A stretch of DNA of 64,000 bases, from positions 737,671 through 801,670 of the forward strand of contig NZ_KE384020.1 in NCBI RefSeq assembly GCF_000423465.1, in the 5' to 3' direction. The notes under the pieces were generated by a model. The model was not told the origin of the DNA and made no database searches. It was given only the letters and a program-made list of their open reading frames with translations. The translations under genes were made by a program, and so were the position numbers. Position 1 is the first letter of the stretch; each line of letters starts with the position of its first letter. Below are positions 49,601-59,416 of this stretch, in pieces. This DNA comes from Propionicicella superfundia DSM 22317 (GTDB taxonomy: Bacteria; Actinomycetota; Actinomycetes; Propionibacteriales; Propionibacteriaceae).

Positions 49601-50431
49601 TCAGGATCGGCGCGCGGTGACGAACCGGGGCCGCCCCGCGAGGTCGCGGTGGTCGGAGATGTCGGTGAACGCGTTCGTCGCAGCGAACACGGCCGGGGCC
49701 GAGGACTCCTGCGCGTCGTCGTGCTCGCACGCCAGCCACCCGCCGGGCCGCAGCAGCCGGGCCGAGACATCGGCGACGCTGCGGATCGCGTCGAGCCCGT
49801 CGATCCCCGAGAACACGGCCTGAGGCGGGTCGTGGGCCACCTCGACGGGTATCGAGCTCGCGCTGGAGAGCGGCACATAGGGCGGGTTCACGACGACGGC
49901 GTCCACCGTGCCGTCGAGCTCGTGCAGCGCGACGGACATGTCGGCAGCGACGAGGGTCACCGGCGTTCCCGCCAGGTTGCGCCGCGCCCACGCGAGAGCG
50001 GCCGCGTCCTGCTCGACGGCCCAGATCCGCGCCCCGGGAAGCTCACCCGACAGCGCCAGGCTGATGGCGCCGCTCCCGGCGCACAGTTCGACCACACGCG
50101 CGTCGCTCGCGCCGAGCAGCCGGTCGATCAGCCATCCCGTCATCACCTCGGTCTCCGGACGCGGGACGAACACTCCCGGACCGACGCGCACGACGACGTG
50201 TCGGAACGCCGCCTCGCCGGTCAGGTGCTGCAGGGGCTCCCCGGCCGCACGCCGTCCGACGAGGACGGCGAACCGGGCCGCCGCCTCGGCTTCGACCACC
50301 TCGACGAGCGGCAGCCGCGACGGTGGGATGCGCAGCACATGCGCCAGGAGCAGCCGCGCGTCGACGCCCGGCGACGCGAGATGGCCCAGCGACGCCGCGG
50401 CGTCCCGCAGCAGCCGATCAGGACGGGGCAC
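49601..50431 (-). CDS. prmC: Peptide chain release factor N5-glutamine methyltransferase
   Basis: 276 residues from GTG 50431, overlapping the end of prfA by 14 bases. PrmC methylates the Gln of the GGQ motif in RF1 and RF2, encoded just upstream. The SAM-binding motif [16 protein letters not shown] and the catalytic NPPYVP are clear, and the N-terminal helical domain ([11 protein letters not shown]) binds the release factor. Confidence 0.95.
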   Translation of the reverse strand: MPRPDRLLRDAAASLGHLASPGVDARLLLAHVLRIPPSRLPLVEVVEAEAAARFAVLVGRRAAGEPLQHLTGEAAFRHVVVRVGPGVFVPRPETEVMTGWLIDRLLGASDARVVELCAGSGAISLALSGELPGARIWAVEQDAAALAWARRNLAGTPVTLVAADMSVALHELDGTVDAVVVNPPYVPLSSASSIPVEVAHDPPQAVFSGIDGLDAIRSVADVSARLLRPGGWLACEHDDAQESSAPAVFAATNAFTDISDHRDLAGRPRFVTARRS

Positions 50432-51491
50432 GGGAGAGCCGCTCGGCGAGGTCGGCCTCCTGCAGCGCGGTGACGATCGCGCTCATGTCGCCGGCGAGGA
50501 CCTGGTCGAGGTTGTAGGCCTTGAACCCGATCCGGTGGTCGGCGATCCGGTTCTCGGGGAAGTTGTAGGTGCGGATGCGTTCCGACCGGTCGACCGTGCG
50601 CACCTGGGACCGGCGGGCCTCGGCCGCGGCCGAGGCGGCGGCCTCCTCGGCGGCCTGGACGAGCCGGGCGCGCAGCATCCGCATGGCCTGCTCCTTGTTC
50701 TGGAGCTGGCTGCGCTCGTTCTGGCACGAGACGACGATGCCGGTGGGCAGGTGGGTGATCCGCACCGCCGAGTCGGTCGTGTTGACACCCTGGCCGCCCG
50801 GACCGGACGACCGGTACACGTCGATGCGCAGGTCCTCGTCGTTGATCTCGACCTCGGCGTCCTCGACGTCGGGCATGACGAGCACACCGGCGGCGGACGT
50901 GTGGATCCGTCCCTGCGACTCGGTGACGGGCACCCGCTGCACCCGGTGCACCCCGCCTTCGAACTTCATGACCCCGTACGGCATCTGGTCGGGGTCGCCC
51001 GCCTTCGTCGACGTCACCTCGAACGTGACGGACTTGTACCCGCCGAGGTCGGTCTCCTGCGAGTCCAGCACCTCGACCTTCCAGCCGCGCGCCTCGGCGT
51101 ACTTGGCGTACATCCGGAACAGGTCGCCGGCGAACAAGGCCGACTCCTCGCCGCCCTCGCCCGACTTGATCTCGACGATCGCGTCGGCCGAGTCGTTGGG
51201 ATCGCGCGGGGCGAGCAGCCGGGCGAGCCGCTCCATGAGGACGCCCTGCCTCTCCTCCAGTTCGGCGGCTTCCACGGCGAACGACGGGTCCTCGGACGCC
51301 AGCTCTCGGGCCGCTCCCAGATCGCCGGTCACCGCGTCGTACTCGTTCAATGCCGCGACGACCGGCGTCAGCTCGGCGTACCGGCGGCCCACACGCCGCG
51401 CCGTGGCGATGTCGGAGTGCGTCCGAGGGTCGGCGAGGACACGCTCCAGCTCGGCGAACTCTTCACGCAGACCCGCCGCTGCCTCGAACAC
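50418..51491 (-). CDS. prfA: Peptide chain release factor 1
   Basis: 357 residues from GTG 51491. RF1 recognises UAA and UAG. The GGQ loop is in [38 protein letters not shown] and [13 protein letters not shown] are standard. It precedes prmC, which modifies it. The gap to rpmE is 77 bases. Confidence 0.96.
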   Translation of the reverse strand: MFEAAAGLREEFAELERVLADPRTHSDIATARRVGRRYAELTPVVAALNEYDAVTGDLGAARELASEDPSFAVEAAELEERQGVLMERLARLLAPRDPNDSADAIVEIKSGEGGEESALFAGDLFRMYAKYAEARGWKVEVLDSQETDLGGYKSVTFEVTSTKAGDPDQMPYGVMKFEGGVHRVQRVPVTESQGRIHTSAAGVLVMPDVEDAEVEINDEDLRIDVYRSSGPGGQGVNTTDSAVRITHLPTGIVVSCQNERSQLQNKEQAMRMLRARLVQAAEEAAASAAAEARRSQVRTVDRSERIRTYNFPENRIADHRIGFKAYNLDQVLAGDMSAIVTALQEADLAERLSRAPS

Positions 51492-51568
51492 CAGACCAGC
51501 TCCTCACCCGTTCCCGTCCCGGACATGGCAACACCGGGCCCCGAGACCGGGACCCGGTGCCAAGCCGG

Positions 51569-51778
51569 CTACTTCTTCTTCGCGTACCGCTTCTCGAAGC
51601 GGGCCACCCGACCGCCCGTGTCGAGGATCTTCTGCCGACCCGTGTAGAAGGGGTGGCAGGCCGCGCACACGTCGGCGTTGATGACGCCGCTCTTGGCGGT
51701 GCTCCGCGTGGTGAACGTGTTGCCACAGGTGCAGGTCACCGTGGTCTCCACGTAATCGGGATGGATCCCTTGCTTCAT
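51569..51778 (-). CDS. rpmE: 50S ribosomal protein L31, zinc-binding type
   Basis: 69 residues from ATG 51778 behind AGGAGAGACGA. All four zinc cysteines are present: Cys16 and Cys18 (TCTCGNTF), Cys38 and Cys41 ([11 protein letters not shown]). It is thus the C+ form, normally used in zinc-replete cells. The gene follows rho with a 114-bp gap that probably holds its promoter; CAGAAT in that gap is a possible -10 box. Confidence 0.97.
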   Translation of the reverse strand: MKQGIHPDYVETTVTCTCGNTFTTRSTAKSGVINADVCAACHPFYTGRQKILDTGGRVARFEKRYAKKK

Positions 51779-51892
51779 TCGTCTCTCCTCATCTCAGGCG
51801 CCGGGTCGCCATCGAAGCCCCGAAGGGCGGCGTGAACCGGCACCGACCGACCATTCTGCCAAACGCGCGCCGCCGCGCAAAACTTCCCCGGA

Positions 51893-53704
51893 TCAGGGCG
51901 TGGTCCGCGAGATCACCATGAGGAACTCGTGGTTGCTCTGCGTCTTCCGCATCCGGTTGAGCAGCGTCTCCAGGGCCTGCTGATCCTCCAGCCCCGACAG
52001 CACACGGCGCAGCTTCCAGATGATCTGCACCTCTTCGCGTCCGAGCAGCAGCTCCTCGCGCCGGGTGCCCGACGCGTCCACGTCGATCGCCGGGAAGATG
52101 CGCTTGTCGGCGAGCTCCCGGCGGAGCCGCAACTCCATGTTGCCGGTGCCCTTGAACTCCTCGAAGATGACCTCGTCCATCTTCGAGCCCGTCTCGATGA
52201 GCGCCGTCGCGAGGATCGTCAGCGAACCGCCGTCCTCGATGTTGCGGGCGGCGCCGAAGAACTTCTTCGGCGGGTACAGCGCCGCGGAGTCCACGCCGCC
52301 GGACAGGATCCGGCCCGACGCGGGGGCCGCCAGGTTGTAGGCCCGGCCCAGACGGGTGATGCCGTCGAGGAGGATCACGACGTCCTGGCCCAGCTCGACC
52401 AGCCGCTTGGCCCGCTCGATCGCCAGCTCGGCCACCGTCGTGTGGTCCTCGGCGGGACGGTCGAACGTCGACGCGATGACCTCGCCGGTCACGGTCCGCT
52501 GGAAGTCGGTGACCTCTTCGGGACGCTCGTCGACGAGCACCACCATGAGGTGCACCTCGGGGTTGTTGGTCGTGATCGCGTTGGCGATGTTCTGCATGAT
52601 GAGCGTCTTGCCCGCCTTCGGCGGGGAGACGATGAGCCCGCGCTGCCCCTTGCCCACCGGCGAGACGAGGTCGATGATCCGACCCGTCATGTTCGTGGGG
52701 GTCGTCTCGAGACGCAGCCGCTCCTGCGGGTACAACGGCGTCAGCTTGTTGAAGTCGGGGCGATTGCGCGCCTTCTCGGGCGCGTCGCCGTTGACCGTGT
52801 CGAGGCGGACGAGCGGGTTGAACTTCTCGCGCCGCTCCCCCTCGCGCGGCTGCCGGATCGCACCGGTCACCACGTCGCCCTTGCGGAGGCCGAACTTCTT
52901 CACCATCGACAGCGACACGTACGCGTCGTCGGATCCGGGAAGGTAGCCCGACGTCCGCACGAACGCGTAGTTGTCGAGGACGTCCAGGATGCCGGAGACG
53001 TTCAGCAGGACGTCGTCCTCTCCGACGACCGGTTCGGCGTCCAGGCCGCTCATCCCCCCGTTGCCACCACGGTTGCGGCGGTTCTGGCGATCACGGTTGC
53101 GGCGGCGCCGGTTGCGGCGCCCTCCGGAGTACTCGTCGTTGTCGTCGGACGGCGCCGGACGGGTCTCGCGCGGGGCGTCCTCGGTGACGGTCTCGCCGCC
53201 CTGCCGGGCCTGGCCGCCCTTCAGCGCGTCGAGCCGGGCCGCCACATCGTCCGCGACGACGGAGTCGGCGGGGGCGTCCGCGACGGCGTGCGCCCGGTCG
53301 CCACCTCCGGAGCGGGTCTCGCCGCCGGATTGCTGCCCCTGCTGCCGGGAGCGCTTGCGTGCGGGACGCTCGCCGTCGTTCGCCGGGCGCTGCTCAGCGG
53401 TTCGCGCTTCGGGCGTCTCGGAAACCGGCGGCGTCGCCGTGGCCGGTTCGGTTCTGCTCTGCACGACCCTGGTGTCGGCACCGTCCTTCGAGCCTTCGCC
53501 GCGGGCGCCGTTCCGCGCCCCGGCCGGGGCGGGCGACTGTCCGCGGGCCGTGCTGATCGCCTCGATGAGCTGGCCCTTGCGCATGGCTGCGGTGCCTTTG
53601 AGACCGAGTTCGGCCGCGAGCTTCTTCAACTCGGGCAGCACCATGGCCTCGAGACCGGAACCCTTCGACGTACGCCGAGAGGTCGCGGTTGTCGTTTCGG
53701 TCAC
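51893..53704 (-). CDS. rho: Transcription termination factor Rho
   Basis: 603 residues from GTG 53704 behind GAAAGGAAATCA. After an N-terminal SAP-like helix pair ([28 protein letters not shown]) comes a long charged insert (about 60-240) with a run of Arg/Asn ([19 protein letters not shown]), typical of actinobacteria and thought to bind RNA. The cold-shock RNA-binding and RecA-like ATPase domains follow; Walker A is [12 protein letters not shown]. The 217-bp leader region upstream, toward thrB, may carry autoregulatory RNA, as rho is autoregulated in several bacteria; I see no defined element in it. Confidence 0.97.
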   Translation of the reverse strand: MTETTTATSRRTSKGSGLEAMVLPELKKLAAELGLKGTAAMRKGQLIEAISTARGQSPAPAGARNGARGEGSKDGADTRVVQSRTEPATATPPVSETPEARTAEQRPANDGERPARKRSRQQGQQSGGETRSGGGDRAHAVADAPADSVVADDVAARLDALKGGQARQGGETVTEDAPRETRPAPSDDNDEYSGGRRNRRRRNRDRQNRRNRGGNGGMSGLDAEPVVGEDDVLLNVSGILDVLDNYAFVRTSGYLPGSDDAYVSLSMVKKFGLRKGDVVTGAIRQPREGERREKFNPLVRLDTVNGDAPEKARNRPDFNKLTPLYPQERLRLETTPTNMTGRIIDLVSPVGKGQRGLIVSPPKAGKTLIMQNIANAITTNNPEVHLMVVLVDERPEEVTDFQRTVTGEVIASTFDRPAEDHTTVAELAIERAKRLVELGQDVVILLDGITRLGRAYNLAAPASGRILSGGVDSAALYPPKKFFGAARNIEDGGSLTILATALIETGSKMDEVIFEEFKGTGNMELRLRRELADKRIFPAIDVDASGTRREELLLGREEVQIIWKLRRVLSGLEDQQALETLLNRMRKTQSNHEFLMVISRTTP

Positions 53705-53921
53705 TGATTTCCTTTCGGACGCCGTCCGTGTGTCACGCCAGGGTGGGTTCATGGCTTCTGGATTCCCTGCACACCGCGAGAGGAAGAATTTGGGTTTCTG
53801 CGGATCGCAGCCTGCCTCGCCACCGAGGCCGCGCTTCACATGCGCTTGGCCCAGAGTAGCAGGCCGTGGTCCGGAATCGCGACACGGCCTCGCGTGGCGG
53901 TGTGGCGCGCCGGACGTCCGG

Positions 53922-54818
53922 TCAGATCACGGCCGCCGCGGCACCGACGTGCAGCGCGTGGCGGCGGAAGCCTTCGGCGTTCACATCCGACAGCGCGTCC
54001 AGGTGGCGGTCGGACCCGAGCACCAGCACCGAGGGGCCCGCGCCGGACAGCGTCGCGGCATAGCCCTCGGACCGCAACGACTTCATCAGCGTGTACGACT
54101 CGGGCATCAGCTCCGCGCGGTAGTCCTGGTGGAGTTTGTCGGCGGTGGCCGCCCACAGCAGGCCGAGGTCGTCCTGCACCGCATGTACGAGCAGCGCGGC
54201 GCGACTCGCATTGTCGATGGCGTCGGCACGCGGGACCCGGTCGGGCAGGATCGAGCGGGCGCGGGCGGTCGACACGGGGGTCTCGGGGACGAACATCATC
54301 ACCCGCAGTCGCGGGTGCACGCGCAGCATGACGTGGGCCTGGTTCTCGTACTGCCCCCAGGCCAGCGTCAGTCCGCCGTACATGCAGGCCGTCGCGTTGT
54401 CGGCGTGGCCTTCGAAGTCGACGGCCATCAGGGAGAGCCTGCGGCGGTCGGGCTCCTGCACGGGATGGGCCAGCTTCCAGGCGGCGAGCGCTCCGCCCAC
54501 CACGGCGGCCGCCGACGATCCGAGGCCGCGGCCGTGCGGGATCGAGTTGTAGGCCGTGAGCTTCAGTCCGGGCACGGAGGCGTCGAGTTCCTCCAGCCCG
54601 CGCAGCACCGCATTGAGGATGAGGTTGGATTCGTCGGTCGGCACCACGTCGGCGCTCTCCCCCTCGACCTCGACCTCGAAGCCCGACTCGGTCACCTCGA
54701 CGGTGATCTCATCGGTCCAGTCGAGGGCGATGCCGAGACTGTCGAACCCCGGCCCGAGGTTGGCGGACGTGGCGGGCATGCGGACCTTGGCTGTCGTGCC
54801 GACGTTGAGCCTGGGCAT
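53922..54818 (-). CDS. thrB: Homoserine kinase
   Basis: 298 residues from ATG 54818 behind GAGGAGGAACC. It phosphorylates homoserine for threonine synthase. GHMP kinase motifs are present: MPATSANLGPGFDSLGIALD and PHGRGLGSSAAAVVGG (ATP-binding), with GYAATLSGAGPSVLVL near the end. It follows hom by 20 bases; threonine synthase (thrC), which often lies between them, is absent from the window. Confidence 0.95.
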   Translation of the reverse strand: MPRLNVGTTAKVRMPATSANLGPGFDSLGIALDWTDEITVEVTESGFEVEVEGESADVVPTDESNLILNAVLRGLEELDASVPGLKLTAYNSIPHGRGLGSSAAAVVGGALAAWKLAHPVQEPDRRRLSLMAVDFEGHADNATACMYGGLTLAWGQYENQAHVMLRVHPRLRVMMFVPETPVSTARARSILPDRVPRADAIDNASRAALLVHAVQDDLGLLWAATADKLHQDYRAELMPESYTLMKSLRSEGYAATLSGAGPSVLVLGSDRHLDALSDVNAEGFRRHALHVGAAAAVI

Positions 54819-54838
54819 GGTTCCTCCTCGGTGACGCG

Positions 54839-56134
54839 TCACATCCCTGCGACGCGCAGAATCTTCACTCGGCTGCGGACGTCCGTCATCGCCTCCAGGT
54901 CGGCGACGGTCGCCGTGATCGCCGCGGTCGCAGCGACGTGGGTCATGATGCCGAGCCGGGCGCTCTCGCCCGTGCCCTCCTGGCGGACGATCTGCAACGA
55001 GACCTGATGATCGGCGAACGCACGGGCGACCTTGGCGAGCACACCGGGCACGTCCACGACCTCCAGCGAGACGTAGAAGCGGCTCGTCACCTCTCCGGCC
55101 GGCATCAGCGATCGCGCGGCGTAGGTGGACTCGCCGGGACCGGGAACGCCACGGAGCCGGTTGCGCGCCGCCGTCACCAGGTCGCCCAGGACGGCCGACG
55201 CCGTCGGCGTGCCACCGGCGCCGGGCCCCATGAACATGAGGCGCCCGGCGGATCGCGATTCGATGAACACGGCGTTGTAGGCGCCCCGGATGCTGGCCAG
55301 CGGGTGACTGTTCGGGACGAGTGCCGGGTAGACGCCCAGCGAGATGCGGTCGTCCTCGGACAGCGAGCACACCGCCACCAGCTTGATGGTGCAGTTCAGC
55401 GCCTTCGCGGCGGCGACGTCGTCGGCCGTGATGTCGCTGATGCCCGCGCGGGGGACGTCGCTGCCCCGGACCCGGGTGTGGAACGCGAGGCTGGCCAGCA
55501 AGGCGGCCTTGGCCGCCGCGTCGTCGCCCTCCACGTCGGCGGTCGGGTCGGCCTCGGCGAACCCGAGCCGCTGCGCCTCGGCGAGCGCGCCGGCGAAGTC
55601 GGTGCCCTCGGCCGTCATCTGGTCGAGGATGTAGTTCGTCGTCCCGTTGACGATGCCCATGATCGTCGTGATCTCGTCGCCGACGAGGGATTCGCGCAAC
55701 GGCCGGATGATCGGGATCGCTCCGGCGACCGCGGCCTCGAAGTAGAGGTCGACGCGGGCGGCGGCGGCCGCCTGGAAGAGCTCGTGAGAGTGGTCGGCCA
55801 GCAACGCCTTGTTGGCGGTGACGACGGATTTCCCCGCCGACAGCGCCGCCAGCAGGAGCGTCCGCGCGGGCTCGATGCCGCCGATGAGTTCGATGACGAT
55901 GTCCACATCGGGCCGCGACACCAGCGACTCCAGGTCGGAGGTGAACAAGGCGGGGTCGATGCCGGGACGCTCGATGCCCGTGCGACGCACACCGACCCCG
56001 ACCAGTTCGATCGCGCGGCCCACGCGGGCGCGCAGATCGTCGCTGTTCTCGGTCAGCAGGCGGGCGACCTGGCTGCCGACGACGCCGGCACCCAGCAGGG
56101 CGACGCGCACCGGCGCGGACTCATCGAGTGTCAT
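54839..56134 (-). CDS. hom: Homoserine dehydrogenase
   Basis: 431 residues from ATG 56134 behind AAGGGAATCTGC. It reduces aspartate semialdehyde to homoserine. The NAD(P)-binding ALLGAGVVGSQVARLL is at the N-terminus; catalytic segment GIVNGTTNYILDQM and DPTADVEGDDAAAKAALLASLAF follow; a C-terminal ACT domain (RFYVSLEVVDVPGVLAKVARAF) should give threonine feedback. It overlaps lysA by 14 bases, so lysine and threonine branches are co-transcribed. Confidence 0.96.
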   Translation of the reverse strand: MTLDESAPVRVALLGAGVVGSQVARLLTENSDDLRARVGRAIELVGVGVRRTGIERPGIDPALFTSDLESLVSRPDVDIVIELIGGIEPARTLLLAALSAGKSVVTANKALLADHSHELFQAAAAARVDLYFEAAVAGAIPIIRPLRESLVGDEITTIMGIVNGTTNYILDQMTAEGTDFAGALAEAQRLGFAEADPTADVEGDDAAAKAALLASLAFHTRVRGSDVPRAGISDITADDVAAAKALNCTIKLVAVCSLSEDDRISLGVYPALVPNSHPLASIRGAYNAVFIESRSAGRLMFMGPGAGGTPTASAVLGDLVTAARNRLRGVPGPGESTYAARSLMPAGEVTSRFYVSLEVVDVPGVLAKVARAFADHQVSLQIVRQEGTGESARLGIMTHVAATAAITATVADLEAMTDVRSRVKILRVAGM

Positions 56135-57551
56135 GCAGATTCCCTTCGCGTACGCCCTGATCGAGCCCGAGGAGATCGTCCAACGTCTCGCGTCGCAGGA
56201 GCACTTGTACGTTACCGTCTTCGACCGCCACCACAGGCGGACGAGGGGTCATGTTGTAGTTCGACGCCATCATCCGGCTGTAGGCACCCGATGCCGGGAC
56301 CGCGATGAGGTCGCCGGGCTGGACGTCGTCGGGAAGGAAGTCGTCACGCACGAGGATGTCGCCGCCCTCGCAGTGCACACCGACGACCCGCGACAGGACC
56401 GGCTCGGCCGCCGACTCCCTGTTCGCCAGCGCCGCCGAGTACTCGGCTGCGTAGAGGGCGGGCCGGATGTTGTCGCTCATGCCGCCGTCCACCGACACGT
56501 AGCGGCGCGACTGGCCGCCGCCCAGCTCGACCGGCTTCACGGTTCCGACCGTGTACAGGGCGGTTCCGGGCGGCCCGCTGATCGCCCGTCCCGGCTCGAC
56601 GGCGACGAGCGGAACGGAGAGGTTGAAACCGCGGCATTCGTGCTCGACGATCTCCTTCAGCCCCGCCGCCAGATCGGTGACGGGCTCGGGGGTGTCCGCA
56701 CGTGTGTAGGCGATCCCGAAGCCGCCGCCGAGGACCAGCTCGGGGAGCTCCACGCCGGTCGCCTCACGGAACTGCGAGATGAGGCGCAACGTCCGCCGGG
56801 CCGCGATCTCGAACCCGTTGGTGTCGAAGATCTGCGACCCGATATGCGAGTGGATTCCCACCAGGTCGAGGACGCGGCTGTGGAAGCAGCGCACCATCCC
56901 GACCAGTGCCTGCCCCCCGGCGATGGAGAAGCCGAACTTCTGATCCTCGTGGGCCGTCGCGATGTACTCGTGGGTGTGGGCCTCGACACCGGTCGTGACC
57001 CGGATCATGACCTCGGCCCTGGTCCCGAGTTCACGGCACAGCTTCTCCAGCCGCGTGATCTCGTCGGCGGAGTCGATGATGATCCGGCCCACCCCGGCCG
57101 TCAGCGCGAGACGCAGTTCCGAGACGGACTTGTTGTTGCCGTGCAGGGCGATCCGCTCCGGAGGCATCCCCGCCAGCAGGGCGACGGCGAGCTCCCCTTC
57201 CGAGGCCACGTCGACGTTGAGCCCTTCGTCACGGATCCAGCGCACGACGTCGAGGGTGAGGAGCGACTTGCCCGCGTAGTACACCTGCCACGGGCCGAAC
57301 GCGTCACGCCACAGCCGCGCGCGATCGGTGAAGTCGGCCTTGTCGATCACGTACACCGGCGTTCCGGTCCGCGCCACGAGATCGTCGACGCGCAGGCCGC
57401 CGATCGACATCATCCCGTCGCTGTCGCGGCGCACCCCCGCGCTCCACAGACCGTCGGCCAGGTCGTTCACGTCGTCGGGCTTCGACAGCCACACCGGAGC
57501 CGCGGAGACCGCGTCGGCGTGGATGGTCCCGGCCACGTGCATGTGCGTCAT
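56121..57551 (-). CDS. lysA: Diaminopimelate decarboxylase
   Basis: 476 residues from ATG 57551 (an ATG three codons later is possible). It decarboxylates meso-diaminopimelate to lysine. PLP binds Lys95 in QVYYAGKSLL; HSHIGSQIF, GGGFGIAYTR and the active-site CEGGDIL are standard. An N-terminal extension of about 45 residues is common in actinobacteria. No convincing Shine-Dalgarno is seen. It is the first gene of the leftward block; argS, often upstream in relatives, is not here. Confidence 0.95.
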   Translation of the reverse strand: MTHMHVAGTIHADAVSAAPVWLSKPDDVNDLADGLWSAGVRRDSDGMMSIGGLRVDDLVARTGTPVYVIDKADFTDRARLWRDAFGPWQVYYAGKSLLTLDVVRWIRDEGLNVDVASEGELAVALLAGMPPERIALHGNNKSVSELRLALTAGVGRIIIDSADEITRLEKLCRELGTRAEVMIRVTTGVEAHTHEYIATAHEDQKFGFSIAGGQALVGMVRCFHSRVLDLVGIHSHIGSQIFDTNGFEIAARRTLRLISQFREATGVELPELVLGGGFGIAYTRADTPEPVTDLAAGLKEIVEHECRGFNLSVPLVAVEPGRAISGPPGTALYTVGTVKPVELGGGQSRRYVSVDGGMSDNIRPALYAAEYSAALANRESAAEPVLSRVVGVHCEGGDILVRDDFLPDDVQPGDLIAVPASGAYSRMMASNYNMTPRPPVVAVEDGNVQVLLRRETLDDLLGLDQGVREGNLHDTR

Positions 57552-57711
57552 GCGCCGTACTGTGCCACCTTGTTCTCCACGTCCCCGGCCGCTTTCACCG
57601 ACTGGACCCGCCGTGCGAACCGTCGACCGTGTGTGTGCGGCGGACGGGACCGACCGCCGCGGCACGGACGCCGGGGCCGACGACCGATCGGCGACGATCG
57701 TCGCGATGCGC

Positions 57712-57717
57712 TAGAGT
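57712..57717 (+). promoter_or_regulatory. -10 box (TAGAGT) for tRNA-Arg
   Basis: TAGAGT lies 16 bases before the tRNA 5' end, a suitable distance for a short leader. No clear -35 box. Confidence 0.45.
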
Positions 57718-57733
57718 GGCCTCCGGCCCATCG

Positions 57734-57805
57734 GCCCCCGTAGCTCAGGGGATAGAGCACCGCCCTCCGGAGGCGGGAGCGCAGGTTCGAATCCTGCCGG
57801 GGGCG
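57734..57805 (+). tRNA. tRNA-Arg (anticodon CCG)
   Basis: A full cloverleaf folds: acceptor GCCCCCG with CGGGGGC; D-arm GCTC/GAGC; anticodon stem CCGCC/GGCGG with loop CTCCGGA, giving anticodon CCG; T-arm GCAGG-TTCGAAT-CCTGC. The discriminator is G and the CCA end is not encoded. It reads CGG, a frequent Arg codon in this GC-rich genome. Confidence 0.95.
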
Positions 57806-57972
57806 CCGACGACATCGCCTCTTCCTACGAGACTCATGCGGCGCACAGCGCGGGCATCGGACCCGCACAGGTGCCGTCCCTAGCCTGCCGATGGTTGTCC
57901 CCCGGCTTCGTCGAGGCAGGTTCCGGCGCAACCTCCCGATGTGGGGCGCCCGCTCCTCTCGCCCAACGGAGC

Positions 57973-59271
57973 ATGGGGGATCACGTGCCGCGTCCCGCAG
58001 GACTCAGGATCGTGCCCGTCGCGCTCGCCGCCGCATGGATCGCGAGCAGGGCCTACCTGTTCAAGCTCGTGCGCTGGTCGACCTTCCCGCCCGGCGACCT
58101 CTCCTACTACGTCTCGGCGCTGAAGCGCGGCACCGGCGGGGACCTCACGAGCCTGCTTCCCGAGTACCCGACGCCGGTCGCGGCCGCCCTGCGCGGTCTG
58201 TGGCTCGTGGCCGGCGGCGACCAGGTGGTGTTCACCTTCGCGTTCATCGCCGTGATGGTGCTCCTCGACGCCGCGTTCGCCGTCGGCCTGTGGCGGCATG
58301 CGCGTCCGGCGAGACGGGTGGCGGCGACCGTCCTCTGGATCCTGCTCGTTCCCCTCATCGGCTCGCTCGCCTACCTCCGCTTCGATCTCGTGCCGACCGT
58401 CCTCGCCGGCGCCGCGATCCTGCTCGTGAGGCGACGTCCCTCCTCCGCGGGCGCCTTCGTCGGTCTCGGCGCCGCGATCAAGCTCACCCCCGCGCTGCTG
58501 GTCCTGCCGCTCCTCGGGCGACGCGCCGACCGGCGCCGGGTGCTGACCGGCTTCGTGGCCGTCGGCGGTGGACTGGCCCTCCTCGGCCTCGCCGTCGGCG
58601 GGTGGGACCGCCTCGTGTCCCCGCTCGGGTTCCAGTCGGGCCGAGGCGTGCAGATCGAGTCGATCGCCGCGACCGTCCCGATGCTGGTGTGGGCGGCCGG
58701 ATCGAGCCGGTACAGCCTGGCGATCAGCCCTCACCACGCCTGGGAGATCACCGGGCCGCTCGTCGGTGCCCTGGGAACGGTCAGTTCCGTCGCCTTCGCG
58801 GCGGGCCTCGTCTTCGTCGCCTGGCTCGGGTATCGCGTCGTGCGGCACCGGATCGACGATGCCGGCTCCGTCGCGCTCGTGAGCCTCGCCACCGTGGCGG
58901 TTCTCATCGTGACGAACAAGGTGCTCAGCCCGCAATACGTGCTGTGGCTGGCCGGACCGCTGACCGCCCTCGTCGCCCTGCAGGAGCCGACGGCCTCGCC
59001 CCGGCCGGCCCTCTCCCCGTTCGCCGAGCGCAACCTGATCCTCGGGATGCTCATGATCGCCGTCCTGACCCAGGTCGTCTACCCCGTCACGTACGCGCAC
59101 ATCACCCGCCACACGCCTCTCGCATTGCGAGCGGTTCTCGTGCTGTCGGTGCGCAACGTCCTCCTGCTCGGCTGGGCGGGCGCGGCGGCGTGGCTCGCGA
59201 TCCGGGTGACGCGACGTCCGTCGGGCGGCCTCATCCCCACCGTGACCGTCGAGCCGGCCGCCACCGGCTGA
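57973..59271 (+). CDS. GT87-like polyprenyl-phosphate-sugar transferase, copy 1
   Basis: 432 residues from ATG 57973 with GGAG just upstream; longer readings have no membrane or family features. About ten membrane helices form a GT-C type fold. Shared motifs with the next gene include PPGDLSYYVSAL, EYPTP, YLRFDLVPTVLAG, SPLGFQSGRGVQIES and NKVLSPQYVLWL; the RG.QIES stretch is typical of DUF2029/GT87 proteins. Family members such as the mycobacterial PimE/mannosyltransferases move mannose from polyprenyl-phosphate-mannose to lipids on the outer face. Donor and acceptor here are unknown. Confidence 0.78.
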   Translation: MGDHVPRPAGLRIVPVALAAAWIASRAYLFKLVRWSTFPPGDLSYYVSALKRGTGGDLTSLLPEYPTPVAAALRGLWLVAGGDQVVFTFAFIAVMVLLDAAFAVGLWRHARPARRVAATVLWILLVPLIGSLAYLRFDLVPTVLAGAAILLVRRRPSSAGAFVGLGAAIKLTPALLVLPLLGRRADRRRVLTGFVAVGGGLALLGLAVGGWDRLVSPLGFQSGRGVQIESIAATVPMLVWAAGSSRYSLAISPHHAWEITGPLVGALGTVSSVAFAAGLVFVAWLGYRVVRHRIDDAGSVALVSLATVAVLIVTNKVLSPQYVLWLAGPLTALVALQEPTASPRPALSPFAERNLILGMLMIAVLTQVVYPVTYAHITRHTPLALRAVLVLSVRNVLLLGWAGAAAWLAIRVTRRPSGGLIPTVTVEPAATG

Positions 59272-59416
59272 CGGCCGCTCGGCCGCACTCCGTCACAGCA
59301 CGTTCCCAGCCACGGACAGTACTTTCTGGTCGGCAGCCCGAACCGCATCGACCCGGGTGCCTCGCGGCAGACCGCCCGATCTGCGGCCGATCGCCCCGGC
59401 GACACAGGAGGTGCGC

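Noticed and set aside
53705-53839. In-frame N-terminal extension of rho
   Set aside because: The GTG at 53704 has a strong Shine-Dalgarno; the extension is Trp/Cys-containing sequence unlike rho and more likely leader RNA.
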